A stretch of DNA of 64,000 nucleotides, from the NCBI RefSeq assembly GCF_900091585.1, contig NZ_FMHT01000003.1, forward strand, positions 5,137,501-5,201,500, given 5' to 3'. The translations under genes and the position numbers were made by a program. Position 1 is the stretch's first letter. Every line of letters starts with the position of its first letter. The DNA comes from Micromonospora nigra (lineage in GTDB: Bacteria > Actinomycetota > Actinomycetes > Mycobacteriales > Micromonosporaceae). Shown one piece after another: positions 7,758-14,555 of the stretch. A model generated the notes under the pieces. It was not told where the DNA came from and made no database searches. It worked only from the letters and a program-made list of their open reading frames with translations.

Positions 7758-7803
7758 CGGGCCCCGAGACCGGCAGCCCTTTGGCAGTACCGGCCCCGGG
7801 GCC
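7758..7803 (-). terminator. Long GC hairpin between leader ORF and operon
   Basis: GGCCCC...CCGGCAGC pairs imperfectly with GCAGTACCGG...GGGGCC. It lies between the 7-codon frame at 7818-7841 and the first operon gene at 7740. It could be a terminator for the upstream unit or an attenuator. Confidence 0.45.
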
Positions 7804-7817
7804 ATTCGACTAACTGA

Positions 7818-7841
7818 TCAGTGCCACTCGATACCGCGCAT
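7818..7841 (-). other. Possible 7-codon leader peptide MRGIEWH
   Basis: ATG 7841 follows GAGGGGAG at ideal spacing and is ended by TGA after seven codons. It sits directly upstream of the hairpin at 7758-7803. The strong ribosome site in front of so short a frame is the reason to record it; a leader role is inference. Confidence 0.35.
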
Positions 7842-7855
7842 GGCGCTCCCCTCGC

Positions 7856-7869
7856 GCTGAACGTTCAAC
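7856..7869. promoter_or_regulatory. GTTGAACGTTCAAC-type operator, site 1
   Basis: GCTGAACGTTCAAC differs at one base from the full palindrome. It lies in the short gap after the directionality-factor gene and before the small-gene operon. Confidence 0.6.
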
Positions 7870-7877
7870 GTCGTACG

Positions 7878-8600
7878 TCAGAACGGGATCTCGTCGTCGC
7901 CGACGGCGGCCGGGGCCGCGCCGATGACCTCGACGACCGGCTTCGTGAACTGCTTCGTCTTGCCGGTCTTCTTGTCGTCGTACTTCACGACCTCCAACGA
8001 CAGCCAGGCGAAGGCGGGACCGTCGATCTTGGCGAGCGCCTTTTCCGCCGTCACCAGGTCGCGGACCAGGGACCACGAGGCAGAGTTGAACTTGAACCGG
8101 CCCAGGTCCGGGGCGTCCGCCAGCGTGAAGTAGATGGTCGTCGAGGGCTGGCACCCGCGGCCCGCCCGCGCGGCGTCCTTCCGGTCCTGGAAGCTCGCCG
8201 GGCACTCGCACGGCTGACCCTTCGCCGGGTCGTCGGCGTCGGTGCCGGTCTGGTCGACGCCGTCACAGCGCCGGATCGCGCCGGACCGGCCCCACAGGAC
8301 CATCTCCTGACGGATCGCGCGGGGACCGTCGAGGACGACCTTCACCTTGTCGGCCGCGGTGAAGACCTCCAACTTGTCCTCGCCCGTGGTCTCCCACGCC
8401 TGCGGCTTGTCCCCGCCCAGTAGCCGGCGGACCTCCTCGGCGACGGCCGGGTCACCGGTCGTCACCCGCCACTGTTCGAGACTGGCCGGGCGTCCGCCGA
8501 TCTGATGACCGGAGCGGAACCGGCCGACGAGGTCACGCGCGAACGACTGCCGCGGCTTCGGCTCGGCCTCGGGGTCGGTCTCCCAAATGCGTAGGCCCAT
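7878..8600 (-). CDS. Gp3-like recombination directionality factor
   Basis: The 240-residue product starts at ATG 8600 with GGGAGG upstream. The start (MGLRIWETDPEAEPKPR), the RFRSGHQIGGRP segment, WETTGEDKLEVFT and the Cys residues in RRCDGV, PCECP and GRGC match my recollection of the actinophage Gp3 family, whose phiC31 member converts a serine integrase from integration to excision. The prophage encodes such an integrase at 37604-39271, which fits. The C-terminus is DDEIPF, very like the acidic tip of single-strand-binding proteins that recruits repair enzymes. Expression probably starts at element copy 4 (8680-8706), with a hairpin in the leader. The family call is from memory; excision activity here is inferred. 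Confidence 0.8.
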   Translation of the reverse strand: MGLRIWETDPEAEPKPRQSFARDLVGRFRSGHQIGGRPASLEQWRVTTGDPAVAEEVRRLLGGDKPQAWETTGEDKLEVFTAADKVKVVLDGPRAIRQEMVLWGRSGAIRRCDGVDQTGTDADDPAKGQPCECPASFQDRKDAARAGRGCQPSTTIYFTLADAPDLGRFKFNSASWSLVRDLVTAEKALAKIDGPAFAWLSLEVVKYDDKKTGKTKQFTKPVVEVIGAAPAAVGDDEIPF

Positions 8601-8624
8601 GTACGGGCCTCCCTTCGAGTCAAC

Positions 8625-8659
8625 ACGCGGGGCCCAGGCGGCAGGCCCAGGCCCCGCGT
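8625..8659 (-). promoter_or_regulatory. Hairpin in the directionality-factor leader
   Basis: ACGCGGGGCC (8625-8634) pairs perfectly with GGCCCCGCGT (8650-8659). It sits between the promoter-like element at 8680-8706 and the ribosome site of the gene starting at 8600. There is no T run, so a leader structure is more likely than a terminator. Confidence 0.5.
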
Positions 8660-8679
8660 AAGGGGCTGTCACATGGGTT

Positions 8680-8706
8680 AGTGGGCCAGCAGGGGCCGAG
8701 GTGTTC
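8680..8706 (-). promoter_or_regulatory. GAACACCT-N10-TGGCCCACT element, copy 4
   Basis: It overlaps the TGA stop of the LAGLIDADG-like gene (TGAACACCT) and lies ~80 bases before the directionality-factor ATG. Confidence 0.7.
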
Positions 8707-9079
8707 AGGCGGCCTTGTCGAGCGGCAGGCCCGGCGGGCGGGAGATCGGGACAGGGGTCTTCGACGTCTTCGGGGCGTGGCCGAGCACCTGAGCGATACG
8801 CGCCGACCGGCGGGCACCCATGTGCGGCAGCAACGCGCGAAGGACAGCCTCGGCCTTCGGGCCCTGGGCCTCGGCGTGGAACATCGCCGCGTGCGGGGCC
8901 GGGCGAAACGACACCCGGACCGACACGCCCATGAGGGTCGCGACGCGGCCGACCACGTCCCGGTCGGTCATGCCGATTCGGATACGCGGGTACCGGCCGC
9001 GGTGAAGGTCGATGCACGCTTCGCCCTCGGCGACGCCCGCGAGCCAGATCACGTCTTCGCGGGTGGCTTGGCTGATCAT
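8705..9079 (-). CDS. LAGLIDADG-like DNA-binding or endonuclease protein, 124 aa
   Basis: ATG 9079 overlaps the upstream stop as ATGA. Residues ~10-60 read WLAGVAEGEACIDLHRG, then PRIRIGMTDRDVVGRVATLM, the pattern of a single LAGLIDADG repeat (WLAGLLEGEG...RI...D.d...). The usual catalytic acidic residue at the helix end is represented by Glu-Gly-Glu. The C-terminus is basic. A one-motif protein would have to dimerise to cut DNA. It is not inserted in an intron or intein, so a free-standing nuclease or a domesticated DNA-binding protein are both possible. Confidence 0.65.
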   Translation of the reverse strand: MISQATREDVIWLAGVAEGEACIDLHRGRYPRIRIGMTDRDVVGRVATLMGVSVRVSFRPAPHAAMFHAEAQGPKAEAVLRALLPHMGARRSARIAQVLGHAPKTSKTPVPISRPPGLPLDKAA

Positions 9080-9276
9080 GACGCCCCCTCGACCTCGACG
9101 AACTCGCCGCGGAAGTGGCGGGTCCGCCCGCCCTTCGTGAGCTTGGCGACCAGCGCGGTTCCGTCGTGGGACACGGACCACCAAGCGTCCATCTCGTCGT
9201 CGTACGTCCCGTCCGCGCTGATCGCCAGGGACTCGACAACGTCCGTGACGTCGACATTGGGTAGGTTGCCGGCCAT
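9076..9276 (-). CDS. Phage protein, 66 aa, unknown function
   Basis: ATG 9276 overlaps the upstream stop by one base (TGATG); a GTG at 9279 would give a 4-base overlap and one extra residue. The product is acidic and beta-rich (WWSVSHDGTALVAKLTKGG). The 3' end overlaps the next start as ATGA. No family is recognised. Confidence 0.62.
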   Translation of the reverse strand: MAGNLPNVDVTDVVESLAISADGTYDDEMDAWWSVSHDGTALVAKLTKGGRTRHFRGEFVEVEGAS

Positions 9277-10094
9277 CACGCCGCCACCTTCCGCGGCGCA
9301 GCCGTCCGACGCGCCGGGAGCGACCCGGGGCGCTTGTTGATCGGCTTCCCGACCACGGTCTCTTTCACCGTGCGCTCCCAGTCGAACACCCGCCGCAGCA
9401 CCTTGAAGTACTCGAACGTCTCGGCGTCGGCACGGACCGGGAAGAACCCCCACCCCTCCGGGCGGACGTGCAACACCCCGCCGCCGGTCGAGCTAGGCTG
9501 CGGCACGCGCGACCCGTCCGGGCGAATGATGTAGTCCGCGAACCGGTACGCGGCAAGCTGAAGCGCGACCTCGGGGTGAACACCGGACCGGGTCGTCTTC
9601 CAGTCGAGGAACACGCGCTCGCCGTCAATGACGGCGTAGGCGTCGAACGACCCGGCGTAGTCGAGCGATTCCGACCAGACGGTTTCTTCGAGGAACACGA
9701 ACTCGGGCTCGAATTCCTTCAGGAACTCGTCGAAGTGGTCGAGGAACACCCGGTACTCCGGATGCACGCGGCCGACAGGCTCGCCCTTCGCGACCCGCTC
9801 GAACAGGTCGTGCACGGCGCTACCGGTCTCGGCGGCCGAAGCGGTCGAGCGGCGCGGCGCACCCTTGAGAAAGTCGATGACGCCCTGACGCTCGCCGCGC
9901 AGCCGCAGCCCGACCAGCTCGCCGAGGTTGTCCGTCGCGTACTCGGCGACCGTCTTCGCGGCCCAGTGCTGAAGGAACGGCTTCGGCAGCATGCCGAGGA
10001 TGGACGTCACGCCGGGGGCTTTCTCGCCGGTCTCCGGATTGACGTAGAACCGGGATCCGCCCCGGCTGATGGTATGGAGTTTGGGCGTGGTCAC
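9276..10094 (-). CDS. Cas4/RecB-type PD-(D/E)XK exonuclease
   Basis: The 272-residue product starts at GTG 10094, with GGGAGG five bases upstream; more upstream codons would run into element copy 5. The nuclease core is visible: GSAVHDLFERV helix near 90, YAGSFDAYAVIDG with the metal-binding Asp, VFLDWKTTRSG (DxK) and EVALQLAAYRFAD, matching motif IV of RecB/Cas4-like nucleases. An N-terminal GVTSILGMLPKP is common in phage members. It probably makes single-stranded DNA for recombination or end processing. It heads the operon 10094 to 8705, directly downstream of the dyad element at 10186-10294. Confidence 0.85.
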   Translation of the reverse strand: MTTPKLHTISRGGSRFYVNPETGEKAPGVTSILGMLPKPFLQHWAAKTVAEYATDNLGELVGLRLRGERQGVIDFLKGAPRRSTASAAETGSAVHDLFERVAKGEPVGRVHPEYRVFLDHFDEFLKEFEPEFVFLEETVWSESLDYAGSFDAYAVIDGERVFLDWKTTRSGVHPEVALQLAAYRFADYIIRPDGSRVPQPSSTGGGVLHVRPEGWGFFPVRADAETFEYFKVLRRVFDWERTVKETVVGKPINKRPGSLPARRTAAPRKVAA

Positions 10095-10133
10095 GCTGGC
10101 CTCCCGTGCCCGGAAAGAGTGGGACACGGGGTT

Positions 10134-10160
10134 AGTGGGCCAGTCGGGGGCTAGGTGTTC
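10134..10160 (-). promoter_or_regulatory. GAACACCT-N10-TGGCCCACT element, copy 5
   Basis: It lies 40 bases upstream of the nuclease GTG at 10094 and next to the dyad element at 10186-10294. Confidence 0.72.
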
Positions 10161-10185
10161 ACGCCGGGTTGGCGGTGGGGCCGCG

Positions 10186-10294
10186 TGTAGAAGTGACGTA
10201 CGTTTCTACATTCTCTTATTACTCTTCTAGGAGGAGAAGAAGCCTCTATAAAAGTAATAGGGAAGTGTAGAAACGTCGGTCACTTCGTCACTCC
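10186..10294 (+). repeat. Large dyad element, copy A
   Basis: An AT-richer 109-bp stretch built as nested inverted repeats: GAAGTGAC (10190-10197) with GTCACTTC (10279-10286), CGTTTCTACA (10201-10210) with TGTAGAAACG (10266-10275), and TATTACT (10218-10224) with AGTAATA (10253-10259). The centre carries TTCTAGGAGGAGAAGAAGC. The same layout with different arm sequences recurs at 37374-37491. It overlaps the stop of the gene at 10288. Confidence 0.75.
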
Positions 10295-10881
10295 TCGGCG
10301 TCTGCCACCGCGCGAAGCTCGCTCGCTCGGCGCGCGAGACGCGCCAGCACCGCCCGCGCCTGCGTCCGCGCCGTACCCTGCAGCTCGGCGACAGACTCGG
10401 GCGTGACCCGCTGAAGCACGACCAGCGCGCCTGCCAGCGCCCGCGCCACGTCAGGATTGCTGTCCTGCCCGCGAAGGGCCTTCAGCTCGGCTCCCTGGGC
10501 TGACCGGAACTCACGGACCCGCTCGGCGATCGGCTCAGCCCGTAGGCCCAGGCTTTCGAGCTGCGCCCGCGGCAACCGCTCGCGCAGGTGCGCCGAGACG
10601 TGATACCGCACCGCGTTCTGCGTCGCGGTCATCTCGTCGTGTGTGTACTGGGCTTTCGCGTAGCTCTCCCGTACCCACTCTTTGTAATCCCGCGTGCGGC
10701 CCTTCCAGTCCGGCTGGCGGGCGGTCTTATCCTCGAAGTGCGCGCGGACCTCGACCAGGCACGCCGCGATGTCGCGGAAGAGGGCCGTCCGCTGCTCGCG
10801 GCTGTCGCCGACGCGGCGCAGGGCACGCAGCGAGTGCACCAGCGCGCTTCGAATCTCGTCCGGCGTGCGCGTCGGGTCCAT
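10288..10881 (-). CDS. Helical phage protein, 197 aa, unknown function
   Basis: ATG 10881 with GAGGGCGG upstream. The 197-residue product is highly charged and helical with no membrane segment: KGRTRDYKEWVRESYAKA, then HDEMTATQNAVRYHVSAHL, and a long basic helical C-terminus. It looks like a nucleic-acid-binding protein, but no family is recognised. It stands alone between a palindromic operator upstream (10924-10937) and dyad element A, which overlaps its stop codon. That placement makes it a candidate to bind the element, a guess based only on neighbourhood. Confidence 0.7.
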   Translation of the reverse strand: MDPTRTPDEIRSALVHSLRALRRVGDSREQRTALFRDIAACLVEVRAHFEDKTARQPDWKGRTRDYKEWVRESYAKAQYTHDEMTATQNAVRYHVSAHLRERLPRAQLESLGLRAEPIAERVREFRSAQGAELKALRGQDSNPDVARALAGALVVLQRVTPESVAELQGTARTQARAVLARLARRASELRAVADAEE

Positions 10882-10923
10882 GTTTCCGCCCTCGTGTCGG
10901 AGTGATGGGGCCAGCCTATCCGC

Positions 10924-10937
10924 GTTGAACGTCCAAC
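10924..10937. promoter_or_regulatory. GTTGAACGTCCAAC operator, site 2
   Basis: One base from a perfect palindrome, about 45 bases upstream of ATG 10881. Confidence 0.65.
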
Positions 10938-11004
10938 GCTGACCCGTTCCCTTAAGTCTGTCTTAGGGTTGCCTTACGGTCTACCCGCGCGCCCCCGAAA
11001 CGCC

Positions 11005-11053
11005 GAAAGGCCCCCACGGCGGGTCAGCGTATGCCGACCTACCGCAGGGGCCT
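11005..11053 (-). terminator. Terminator after the dNMP kinase gene
   Basis: AGGCCCC (11008-11014) pairs with GGGGCCT (11047-11053), followed on the minus strand by a short T run. It ends the 12135 to 11081 unit. Confidence 0.6.
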
Positions 11054-11080
11054 AGGGGCTTGATCAAGACGTGACGTGTA

Positions 11081-11692
11081 TTACAAGCGAAGTGCCAAGG
11101 CGTCAACCTCTTTCATCAGAGAGTGAACGTCGGAGTCGTTCGTCAGCGTGGCGTCCGCCCGACGGTCGCTCAGCGCGACCTCGCTCACGTGTTGGTCCGA
11201 CTCGTCCTGACCAGGCCGGACGACCCGCCAGAGCGCGCCGCCCATGATCTCGACGGCATCGGCTTCGTTGGGGAAGCGCACGTCGGTGATGACCACGGGC
11301 TGTGACCGGTGCCGGACCTCGTCCATCACCACATTGACCCAGAAGTGCGGGTCGAGGTGGCGAATGCCGATGCCGAACTGCTGAAGGGTGCGCCGCACCT
11401 CGCGGTGCGCCTTCGCCCCCTCCCAGCCGACCTCGGCGACCAGCTCGGACAGCCGGACCGACATGCCGACGGTCCCTATCGGAATGACCAGGGGGTCAGC
11501 GATCAGCGCGGCCTCGCGCAGCGCGTCAGCGAAGGCGTACCGCCGGAAGCCGTGTGCCTCGACCAGGCGGGCGGCGACCGTGTCTTTCCCGGCGCGGGCC
11601 CGGCCCATCATGCCGACCAGGGGCGGGAGGGGGCCGGGAAGGTCGGCCAGCTCATCGAGCGCGTCGGCTGCGCGGTCGAAGGAAGCGGTCAC
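11081..11692 (-). CDS. Deoxynucleoside monophosphate kinase
   Basis: The 203-residue P-loop kinase starts at GTG 11692, overlapping the preceding stop by 4 bases. The Walker A sequence is GRARAGKDT near residue 30, followed by RYAFADALREAA. A mid-protein VITDVRFPNEADA segment and WRVVRPG match phage dNMP kinases of the T4 gp1 type. It should phosphorylate dNMPs to supply the phage polymerase. Second gene of a two-gene unit led by 12135, closed by the terminator at 11005-11053. Confidence 0.85.
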   Translation of the reverse strand: MTASFDRAADALDELADLPGPLPPLVGMMGRARAGKDTVAARLVEAHGFRRYAFADALREAALIADPLVIPIGTVGMSVRLSELVAEVGWEGAKAHREVRRTLQQFGIGIRHLDPHFWVNVVMDEVRHRSQPVVITDVRFPNEADAVEIMGGALWRVVRPGQDESDQHVSEVALSDRRADATLTNDSDVHSLMKEVDALALRL

Positions 11693-12135
11693 AGCCGCCC
11701 CCCGTCGAACGGCTCCCCGCCAGCCTGAAGAACCGGCGTCGCGCGGCCGGCGTCGACCTGGGCGGTCATCCACTCGTCCGCCTTCGGCTCGCGGCCCTTC
11801 TCGACCAGCCACCCGCCGTTGCCGCGGACGTACGTGTACGGCGTGGCACGCGGGCCGTAGCGGACCACGACCACGTCACCCGGCTTCCAGATCGGGGCGG
11901 GTCGCCGCAGGGCGTGACCGCTGATGACGAAGTCACTCCCGCCGTTGTCCGGGCGGACCTGACGCAGCCCGCCGCCGTAGCGGTCGACGATCCGTACGGT
12001 CCCGCCGCCCAGGTCGTCGCGCAGCCGGGCGCGGGTGCCGGGCGGGAACGGGTCGCGCAGCGCGGCGCGGGTGGGCGGCTTCTCCTGCTCGTACACCCAC
12101 GGCGAGCCGTAGGCGTCGTGATAGCTGAGTGCCAC
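11689..12135 (-). CDS. Phage protein, 148 aa, SH3/KOW-like beta modules
   Basis: GTG 12135 is chosen because GAGGAGG lies just upstream; an earlier GTG at 12165 falls in the conserved leader. The product is beta-rich with two modules of the type PPGTRARLRDDLGGGTVRIV and KPGDVVVVRYGPRATPYTYV, similar to SH3-like or KOW folds, by eye. A related arrangement occurs in the protein at 33612-34730. Function unknown; it shares a message with the dNMP kinase. Confidence 0.65.
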   Translation of the reverse strand: MALSYHDAYGSPWVYEQEKPPTRAALRDPFPPGTRARLRDDLGGGTVRIVDRYGGGLRQVRPDNGGSDFVISGHALRRPAPIWKPGDVVVVRYGPRATPYTYVRGNGGWLVEKGREPKADEWMTAQVDAGRATPVLQAGGEPFDGGRL

Positions 12136-12171
12136 GCGGGGCCTCCTCGTGTCGGGGTTGGACACAAGGGG

Positions 12172-12198
12172 AGTGGGCCAGGTGGGCGGCAGGTGTTC
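12172..12198 (-). promoter_or_regulatory. GAACACCT-N10-TGGCCCACT element, copy 6
   Basis: It follows the terminator at 12212-12238 and precedes GTG 12135. The leader after it contains GTGTC...GACAC, a small hairpin also found after copies 7 and 8. Confidence 0.75.
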
Positions 12199-12211
12199 GC
12201 GGCGGGGGAAA

Positions 12212-12238
12212 GAAAAGACCCCGGCGGTTGCCGAGGTC
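12212..12238 (-). terminator. Rho-independent terminator after the 93-aa gene
   Basis: GACCTCGGC pairs with GCCGGGGTC (one mismatch), then TTTTCTTT on the minus strand. Confidence 0.8.
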
Positions 12239-12256
12239 AGTTCCGTGCGCGAGTCG

Positions 12257-12538
12257 TCAGCAACTCACCCGCCCCATGCTGGGCACCATCGCGTCCTGTT
12301 CGGGCAGGGGCTGCGCCGCTGAGATAGCCGCTTCGGCGACCTCCCGGGTGTCGAACGCACCCAGGAACGCCCCCGGCCGCCGCTGGCGGAGTACCCCGAT
12401 CGGGGACCAGTAGAGATCGGGAAGCTGACTCACGATCCACCGGCCGTCGTTATCGGCAAACCCGATGTTGCGCTGAGCAATCGCAAACTCGGCGGCGTCG
12501 GTCGTGATGGTGTCTTCGTGGTTGCTGACGTAGCTCAC
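12257..12538 (-). CDS. Phage protein, 93 aa, unknown function
   Basis: GTG 12538 has GAGGAG upstream. The product (MSYVSNHEDTITTDAAEFAI at the start) is acidic, with aromatic residues in the middle (GRWIVSQLPDLYWSP). It is a single-gene unit: a perfect 18-bp palindrome and a GTGTAAACA sequence lie in its promoter region, and a clear terminator follows. This layout suggests repressor control. No family is recognised. Confidence 0.7.
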   Translation of the reverse strand: MSYVSNHEDTITTDAAEFAIAQRNIGFADNDGRWIVSQLPDLYWSPIGVLRQRRPGAFLGAFDTREVAEAAISAAQPLPEQDAMVPSMGRVSC

Positions 12539-12560
12539 TGGCGCTCCTCAAGCGGTGCGG

Positions 12561-12570
12561 TGTTTACACG
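12561..12570. repeat. GTTTACACG repeat in a promoter region
   Basis: TGTTTACACG lies between the 18-bp palindrome at 12584-12601 and the start at 12538. It is one of nine copies of GTTTACACG in the prophage. Confidence 0.6.
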
Positions 12571-12583
12571 CCTGACGATACCC

Positions 12584-12601
12584 GCGTTAAACGTTTAACG
12601 C
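12584..12601. promoter_or_regulatory. Perfect 18-bp palindromic operator, site 3
   Basis: GCGTTAAACGTTTAACGC is a perfect palindrome, the most symmetric of four related sites. It lies ~50 bases upstream of GTG 12538, just downstream of the HTH gene at 12621. Confidence 0.75.
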
Positions 12602-12620
12602 AACTGCGGGCGGGGCGGGG

Positions 12621-12830
12621 TTACACCTTCCGCCGACGGCCGCCCACGCCGGGCCGCGGACGCCCGGCGTGCCACTCGCGTACCCGGGCGGGACGCCACA
12701 TATGCGTACGCCCGATCGTCTGATCCGGGGCGGGCATCCGCCCGTCCGCCCGATAGTGCGAGACGGTCGACGGGCGGACGCCCAGGAACGCCGCCACGTC
12801 CGCCGTAGTCCACCATTCCGGGTCGCCCAT
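12621..12830 (-). CDS. HTH protein of the AlpA/excisionase (MerR-like) type
   Basis: The 69-residue product from ATG 12830 begins MGDPEWWTTADVAAFLGV and continues RPSTVSHYRADGRMP, the standard winged-helix HTH_17 pattern of excisionases, AlpA and small phage repressors, followed by a basic tail (GGRRRKV). It sits between the lysis cassette terminator (12912-12955) and a set of palindromic sites, so it could be a transcription switch or a DNA-bending factor. Serine integrases use a different directionality factor (the Gp3 type at 7878-8600), so excisionase in the strict sense is unlikely. Confidence 0.8.
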   Translation of the reverse strand: MGDPEWWTTADVAAFLGVRPSTVSHYRADGRMPAPDQTIGRTHMWRPARVREWHAGRPRPGVGGRRRKV

Positions 12831-12911
12831 GCCGCCCAGTATCCGCCAGGCGGGCACGGGCGTACGCCACGGCACCGCCCACCGCCGCCGGGCGACCCGC
12901 CCACCAACGCC

Positions 12912-12955
12912 AAAAGCGCCCCGCCGATCGCCGGGTGGGCGACGGGCGGGGCGCT
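12912..12955 (-). terminator. Terminator ending the late (structural and lysis) transcript
   Basis: The 11-bp stem AGCGCCCCGCC/GGCGGGGCGCT is followed on the minus strand by TTTT. It lies directly after the holin-like gene. Confidence 0.85.
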
Positions 12956-12962
12956 GGGCGGA

Positions 12963-13277
12963 TCAGTACAGGAACGGGCCGGCGGAAGCGTCCACCTCGG
13001 GCGACTCGCTGCCCGCCCCGGCCCCGCCCGAGGTCTCGTGACCTGCGGCGGGATCCGGAACGAGCGGCGTGCCGTCGGCGTCCCGCGGGTCGGAAATGGG
13101 CGTGGTCCGGCGGGCGGCCCACCACGCCACGGCGACCGGACCGGCGACGATGGCGAATTCCTCGACCCGCTCGGCGATTTCGGGCGGGAGCACGATGCCG
13201 AAGTGGGCGAGAATGGCGAGCACCAGCACCACGCCCGAGACGATCAGGGCGCGGGACAGGATGGGATGGCGGGACAT
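12963..13277 (-). CDS. Probable holin, 104 aa, two membrane segments
   Basis: ATG 13277 has GGAGG upstream; a GTG at 13307 overlapping the previous stop would add ten residues. Two hydrophobic helices are visible, ~10-32 (ALIVSGVVLVLAILAHFGIV) and ~43-57 (AIVAGPVAVAWWA), followed by an acidic hydrophilic tail of ~45 residues. Small size, two helices and position after the endolysin suit a holin that permeabilises the membrane at lysis. Which of the two membrane proteins here is the holin cannot be told from sequence alone. Confidence 0.68.
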   Translation of the reverse strand: MSRHPILSRALIVSGVVLVLAILAHFGIVLPPEIAERVEEFAIVAGPVAVAWWAARRTTPISDPRDADGTPLVPDPAAGHETSGGAGAGSESPEVDASAGPFLY

Positions 13278-13303
13278 GGGCGTACCTCCGGGCGGGTGGG
13301 TGG

Positions 13304-13639
13304 TCACTGGGCGAGGTTGATCAGCACGCCCACCGCGCCGATGGCGAGCGTGCCCACGGTGCCGACCGCCGCCCAGACAGCGCGGGGCGTGACGACCGGG
13401 CGGGACTCGACCGCCCGAAGGCGGGTGTCAACCTCGGGGGCGGTCGCCGGGCGTGCCTCCTCGGCGCGAAGGCGAAGCTCGACGTCGTTCAGCCGGCGGG
13501 CGTGTTCGTCGAGCTGCGCCCCGTGCTGCGCGGTCACGACGTCGACCTTCCCTTCCAGCCGGGCGAGGATGATCAGCATGGAAGCGGTCCCGTCGTGCGG
13601 CGACCCGCCTTCGGGGGTGGCGGTGACGTGCACGGCCAT
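13304..13639 (-). CDS. Membrane protein with coiled coil, lysis cassette
   Basis: ATG 13639 with a perfect AAGGAGG. Residues ~25-75 are a charged heptad-like helix (VVTAQHGAQLDEHARRLNDV), and ~88-108 form one membrane helix (VWAAVGTVGTLAIGAVGVLI). N-terminal coiled coil plus C-terminal anchor is common in actinophage proteins encoded next to endolysins. It may assist or antagonise the holin. Direct neighbours are the endolysin upstream and the holin-like gene downstream. Confidence 0.68.
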   Translation of the reverse strand: MAVHVTATPEGGSPHDGTASMLIILARLEGKVDVVTAQHGAQLDEHARRLNDVELRLRAEEARPATAPEVDTRLRAVESRPVVTPRAVWAAVGTVGTLAIGAVGVLINLAQ

Positions 13640-13648
13640 CGTGCCTCC

Positions 13649-14545
13649 TTACGCGGACATGCGGCGGGCGTGGTCGTCGTTGACGGCCTGCGCGAGCGCG
13701 GACCTGAAGCCCTCGTCGCCGGCCAGCGCGGCGGCAACCTGGGCGGCGTCGACCACGACCGGGGCCGGCTGGCGGAGCTGGGCCTGAACCTCGTCGAGCT
13801 GGGCCGCGAGACTGGTCAGCGTCGGGTGCATCACAGGCTGCGCGTTGGCAGCGTGGTCCCTGCCGACCGCCAGCCGTAGATACGCCTGCCCGATCGGCTC
13901 CCGCCCGTCGAGGCGCGTCAGCGCGGCGTGTACGGCCTTGATCAGCGGCAGCGCGGCGTGCACCTCGGCGAGTTGCCGGGCCTGCGTGGTGTCCATGTCA
14001 GGGGCCCCCTTGATAGCGCCAATGTGGACGAGATACCGGCGGAAGACCGGCGTCAAGTCGCGCCCGGCCCTCGTCGCATCACGGAAGAAGCTGATGTGCG
14101 TGTGCCAGAGGTGCGAGCTGTCGCCCGACGTCCGGCGGCCGAGGCGGTCCCACCGCCGGACGACCTTCCCGTCCGGCGAATAGATCACCTCGCGAACGTC
14201 GCGGGTGTCGGCGGTGCCGGCCGCGCATTGCTTCACCAGCCAAACTGAGAAGGTGTGAAGTGTGTGCGTGCGGCCCAGGGCGTCGCGGTAGCTGAAACTC
14301 CCGACGTCGAGCGCAGAGGCGAAGTCGCTCAGCCCCACCCGGTCGCGGGACGACTCGACCACGGAATAGTCGTTGCGGACGACCCGGTCCTCTCCGCAGT
14401 GGTAGCCCCCGCGGTGGTCGGCGTCACCCACGATGCCGACCTCTGCCGGTTCGAGGTCGTCAGTGCGGACGCGGGACGTGTCGACGTTCAGGTGGTCGAG
14501 CAGTAGCCGCCGCACGGCGAGCAGATTCGACGGGGCGCGCGTCAC
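13649..14545 (-). CDS. Endolysin (peptidase-type lysin A), 298 aa
   Basis: GTG 14545 with AGGAGG upstream. The N-terminal ~185 residues look like a metal-dependent cell-wall peptidase: GGYHCGEDR, RDRVGLSDFASALDVG and SSHLWHTHISFFRD offer His and Asp ligands in the D-Ala-D-Ala/M15-like order. The rest is helical (HAALPLIKAVHAAL) and probably binds the wall or oligomerises. There is no signal peptide, so export would depend on the holin. Position after the minor tail genes and before two membrane proteins supports the role. The exact bond cut cannot be named. Confidence 0.75.
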   Translation of the reverse strand: MTRAPSNLLAVRRLLLDHLNVDTSRVRTDDLEPAEVGIVGDADHRGGYHCGEDRVVRNDYSVVESSRDRVGLSDFASALDVGSFSYRDALGRTHTLHTFSVWLVKQCAAGTADTRDVREVIYSPDGKVVRRWDRLGRRTSGDSSHLWHTHISFFRDATRAGRDLTPVFRRYLVHIGAIKGAPDMDTTQARQLAEVHAALPLIKAVHAALTRLDGREPIGQAYLRLAVGRDHAANAQPVMHPTLTSLAAQLDEVQAQLRQPAPVVVDAAQVAAALAGDEGFRSALAQAVNDDHARRMSA

Positions 14546-14555
14546 GCTGGCCTCC

